Source: Echinococcus granulosus
Taxonomy: Eukaryota; Platyhelminthes; Cestoda; Cyclophyllidea; Taeniidae
Direction: 5' to 3'
Assembly: GCF_000524195.1 (NCBI RefSeq)
Contig: NW_020170388.1
Location: 1,509,262-1,573,261, forward strand
Length of the DNA stretch: 64,000 nucleotides
Below the pieces are notes generated by a model. That model worked only from the letters and a program-made list of their open reading frames with translations, searched no databases and was not told where the DNA came from. Position numbers and translations under genes: made by a program. Below, one piece after another: positions 61,504 through 64,000 of the stretch (its first letter is position 1; each line of letters opens with the position of its first letter).

Positions 61504-63921
61504 TTTCGTTTTCGTAAACACACAAATAAGTACAGACATAGAGGAACCCCACCTTTACTCTGCCGCTCCCGCTCCCACCGCCATCCTATAACTTCATCTT
61601 GATGTTTGTGTATCATGCACGCAATCATTTCATCAGGGTTCAGTGGACCTTTACAGGTCCATTGTATGAGTGATCGGTTGGTGAGGTCTGAGTTGTGCCC
61701 TCTGTTATGGTGTCACGAGAGCCATCCCATTGGCCCGTTCAGATACGGTCACATATATTCTACTGATTAACTGTAGGATTTACACTATTCTGCCTGATGT
61801 CTTTCAAGATGATTGCTTCGGTGGTTTTTTTTACTTTATTAATTTAATGAGGCTAACTTTTGTAATTAATTCAATGTATTTTGCATTTTCGATACTACCC
61901 AAAAGCGGGAATTTCCGTCGTTCCAGTGCTCTCATGATAGATTTCCAAACTGAGTAAATTTGCCTCCCGGACTTAATCCGGGTAAACCCCAAAAAGGTGA
62001 TTACTAGTGAAATGCGCTTTCACTTTCTAGTGCTTAAAAACCTTTTCTGGTGCAAATCTCAACAATCAGAGCTTTTCACGACATGATTTATCATCGGCTT
62101 CGTGTTCGAATTGGTGCCACTGCAATTTTCAAATATACACTTCACCGCTTTAACACGGGTCGTATTTATGATAGAGTCCAGGCTGCAAAACCTTTTTAGA
62201 CATAAATTTCAGTAATTAAGTCCACATTTTTCACAAGATCTTCATATTTCTGTACAACCTCACTCACCCTTTATGCCTTAGGATAAAGTAAAGTGAGAAG
62301 TTTCCTTTTCGAGGGCGTATTTTGTGATCCTGAGCTCCCGAAATAATTACTCACAGCATTTAGTCCTAATGGATCCGATTTTAGACAAATAAAAATAGCC
62401 GACGAAGCGCCCAATTTAAGACACCTGCTTCCATGGTCCTGAGTTTTTAACCAGTTTGGTTGCTATGTTTACCGAAAATCGGGGAGAGAACTCACTCTCA
62501 CTCGATCTATAACTGCATGAGTGACAACTGACAGGTGCATTATCGACCCAAACACTCGTTTTCTTTGGTCACTTCTAATCATTCTGAGGGGTAAGAGATG
62601 GGTATCCCACTTTTCTTCATGATCGGCTCCCTCCCTCCCCCCGCCTATTCCATTTCGATCATTTCCAGTATAGCGAGCAAACTGCTACAAACATTAAAGG
62701 AGGAAAAATGCTTTTGTCAACTATGATGCAAGCAATATGACAGGAATACCACTGAACCAGATGTTAATTGAATGGAAGTAAGTGCCCAACTCAGAAACCA
62801 CCATTCCAATTTTCTGACGGATGCAAATTCGAACACGGAGCAGTGATGCAGGCTTTCGCGATTGGGAGCCTCCATAATTGGCGATCCTGAGATATGGTTA
62901 TCCACAAATGCCTCCACACAAACCCTAGTAACGTGCTTATCAATCATCTTGAATGACTTAATGGGCAGCACCAAGATTAACCACCAGTGGACTGATTAGA
63001 GTGTAGTTGCCAAGTTCGGTGCTAAAACGTCCGAAATTGCCATTTCCAGAGCAAATTTAACTAGTCAGTTGGTAGGGCTTTCAAGAGACACATAGTCCAC
63101 TTTGGTTTAAAAATTTCCCGGTAAAACGAAAACTTCTACTTCAGTGAGGATATATGATGCGAAAGCTGATAATCGGAGAGATTTTTTTTTTCAAATGAGG
63201 TCACCTCTTTGATACATGACCTCCTATCGTCAGCCACATCTTTCGATGCAATTTAGCACAGAAAATTAAGCCACCATGGTCATCCAGTGGTGTACTAGAA
63301 ATCCACACATTATGGAAGCAATTTTCAGCATAGTCTGACTTATAATACTCGCACATGTATTGTGTAGAAAAAAGAGTGTTTGCGACATGGAATGTATAAG
63401 GAAAGATCTAATGCCTTCCCACGACACTTGCATTTGGCGCTAGGTGACGATGTCACATTGAAACGAGGCAAAACCAGATTTGGGGTTTGTTCAGACATCT
63501 CTTTGTATTGGTAGGCTTTTTGCTTTGTGTGGATACATGACAAACAATAGCATCGCTGACTTATTCGGACTTTTGTTAAGGACAAAAAAAACCAAATCAC
63601 ATAATGGCTTTGTTTTTTTTGTGTACCACCTCGTATAACGTGGTCATAAAAGTAGACACAGATGTAATGCGCGTTTATATCCACAGGGGTAACTGGTAAG
63701 CATCAAAATACGGCTGTGAAGCGCACTTTACCTCAAAAAGGAGTGGAGAATAATTTAAAATAAACTTCTTAAAATGGCCTGGATCATTCATCCCTTGTGA
63801 AGAAGAAGAGGGGGTAAAAAACTAAGAGTAGATTTTGCTGGTTTGATAAATGTAAGTTTTAATGTAGAAATCTCATTCAAATGCAACTCTTTAATCCAAA
63901 TATGAGTCCTTTTGCCATTAG

Positions 63922-63940
63922 CGTCACATATGTGTGACAC
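63922..63940. repeat. Palindromic motif shared with 28904-28922
   Basis: CGTCACATATGTGTGACAC differs at one base from the motif at 28904-28922. Its centre CACATATGTG is a perfect palindrome. The flanks beyond the motif do not match. Confidence 0.4.
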
Positions 63941-64000
63941 TTCGATTTACCCACCTGAGTCCAGCATCATGCCTATCTATCCTGCGTTTGGAGCATTTAG

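Larger units (their letters stand above)
60743..64000 (+). other. No gene recognised; short AT and CA repeats, hairpin
   Basis: Contains an AT run (60908-60921), a CA-rich stretch (61465-61503), a perfect hairpin TGGACCT-TTAC-AGGTCCA (61644-61661) and the CGTCACATATGTGTGACAC motif (63922-63940). A 114-codon minus-strand frame (63340-63684) shows no motif I recognise. Confidence 0.55.

Noticed and set aside
63600..63660. CGAGGTGGTACAC on the minus strand resembling a mariner-type terminus
   Set aside because: There is no second terminus, no TA duplication and no transposase reading nearby.

Overview
The window is eukaryotic nuclear DNA: coding blocks are short, bounded by GT-AG splice sites, and embedded in roughly 40% GC non-coding sequence. 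Two conserved animal genes can be read, both on the + strand and head to tail. I infer a flatworm, most likely a tapeworm, from the mix of tiny and multi-kilobase introns, the lineage-specific insertions, the heavily decayed repeats and the lack of intact transposons. That taxonomic call was not tested by any search.

Region 1 (1-7693) is the 3' end of a myosin phosphatase targeting subunit gene (PPP1R12/MYPT family). One exon (3195-3410) encodes the C-terminal coiled coil, extended by a glutamine-rich stretch. The last exon (7610-7693) encodes the conserved C-terminal tail and stop. The rest of the gene lies upstream of the window or is not recognisable.

Region 2 (about 8500-23615) is the 5' part of an NMDA-type ionotropic glutamate receptor subunit 1 gene (GRIN1/GluN1). 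It starts under 1 kb after the MYPT stop codon. Seven coding exons (8741-8938, 9194-9574, 16500-16722, 17339-17558, 19725-19905, 20981-21166, 23486-23615) join in phase into about 506 codons. They cover the signal peptide, the amino-terminal domain and the first strand of the glycine-binding domain. The rest of the ligand-binding domain and the M1-M4 channel are not visible in the remaining 40 kb.

Region 3 (23616-64000) has no gene I can name. It holds several exon-like islands of unknown identity (30929-31082, 34630-34866, 38650-38764, 55902-56493, 57671-57846, 59032-59186, 60649-60742), some compatible in splice phase. It also holds decayed dispersed repeats that recur in the introns of region 2, and some low-complexity tracts. 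It could be one enormous GRIN1 intron, or intergenic DNA after a truncated GRIN1-like gene with small uncharacterised genes; sequence alone does not decide.

Functionally, MYPT directs protein phosphatase 1 to myosin (muscle and cytoskeleton), and GluN1 is the obligatory glycine-binding subunit of NMDA receptors (neuronal). Their close spacing is the only link visible between them.
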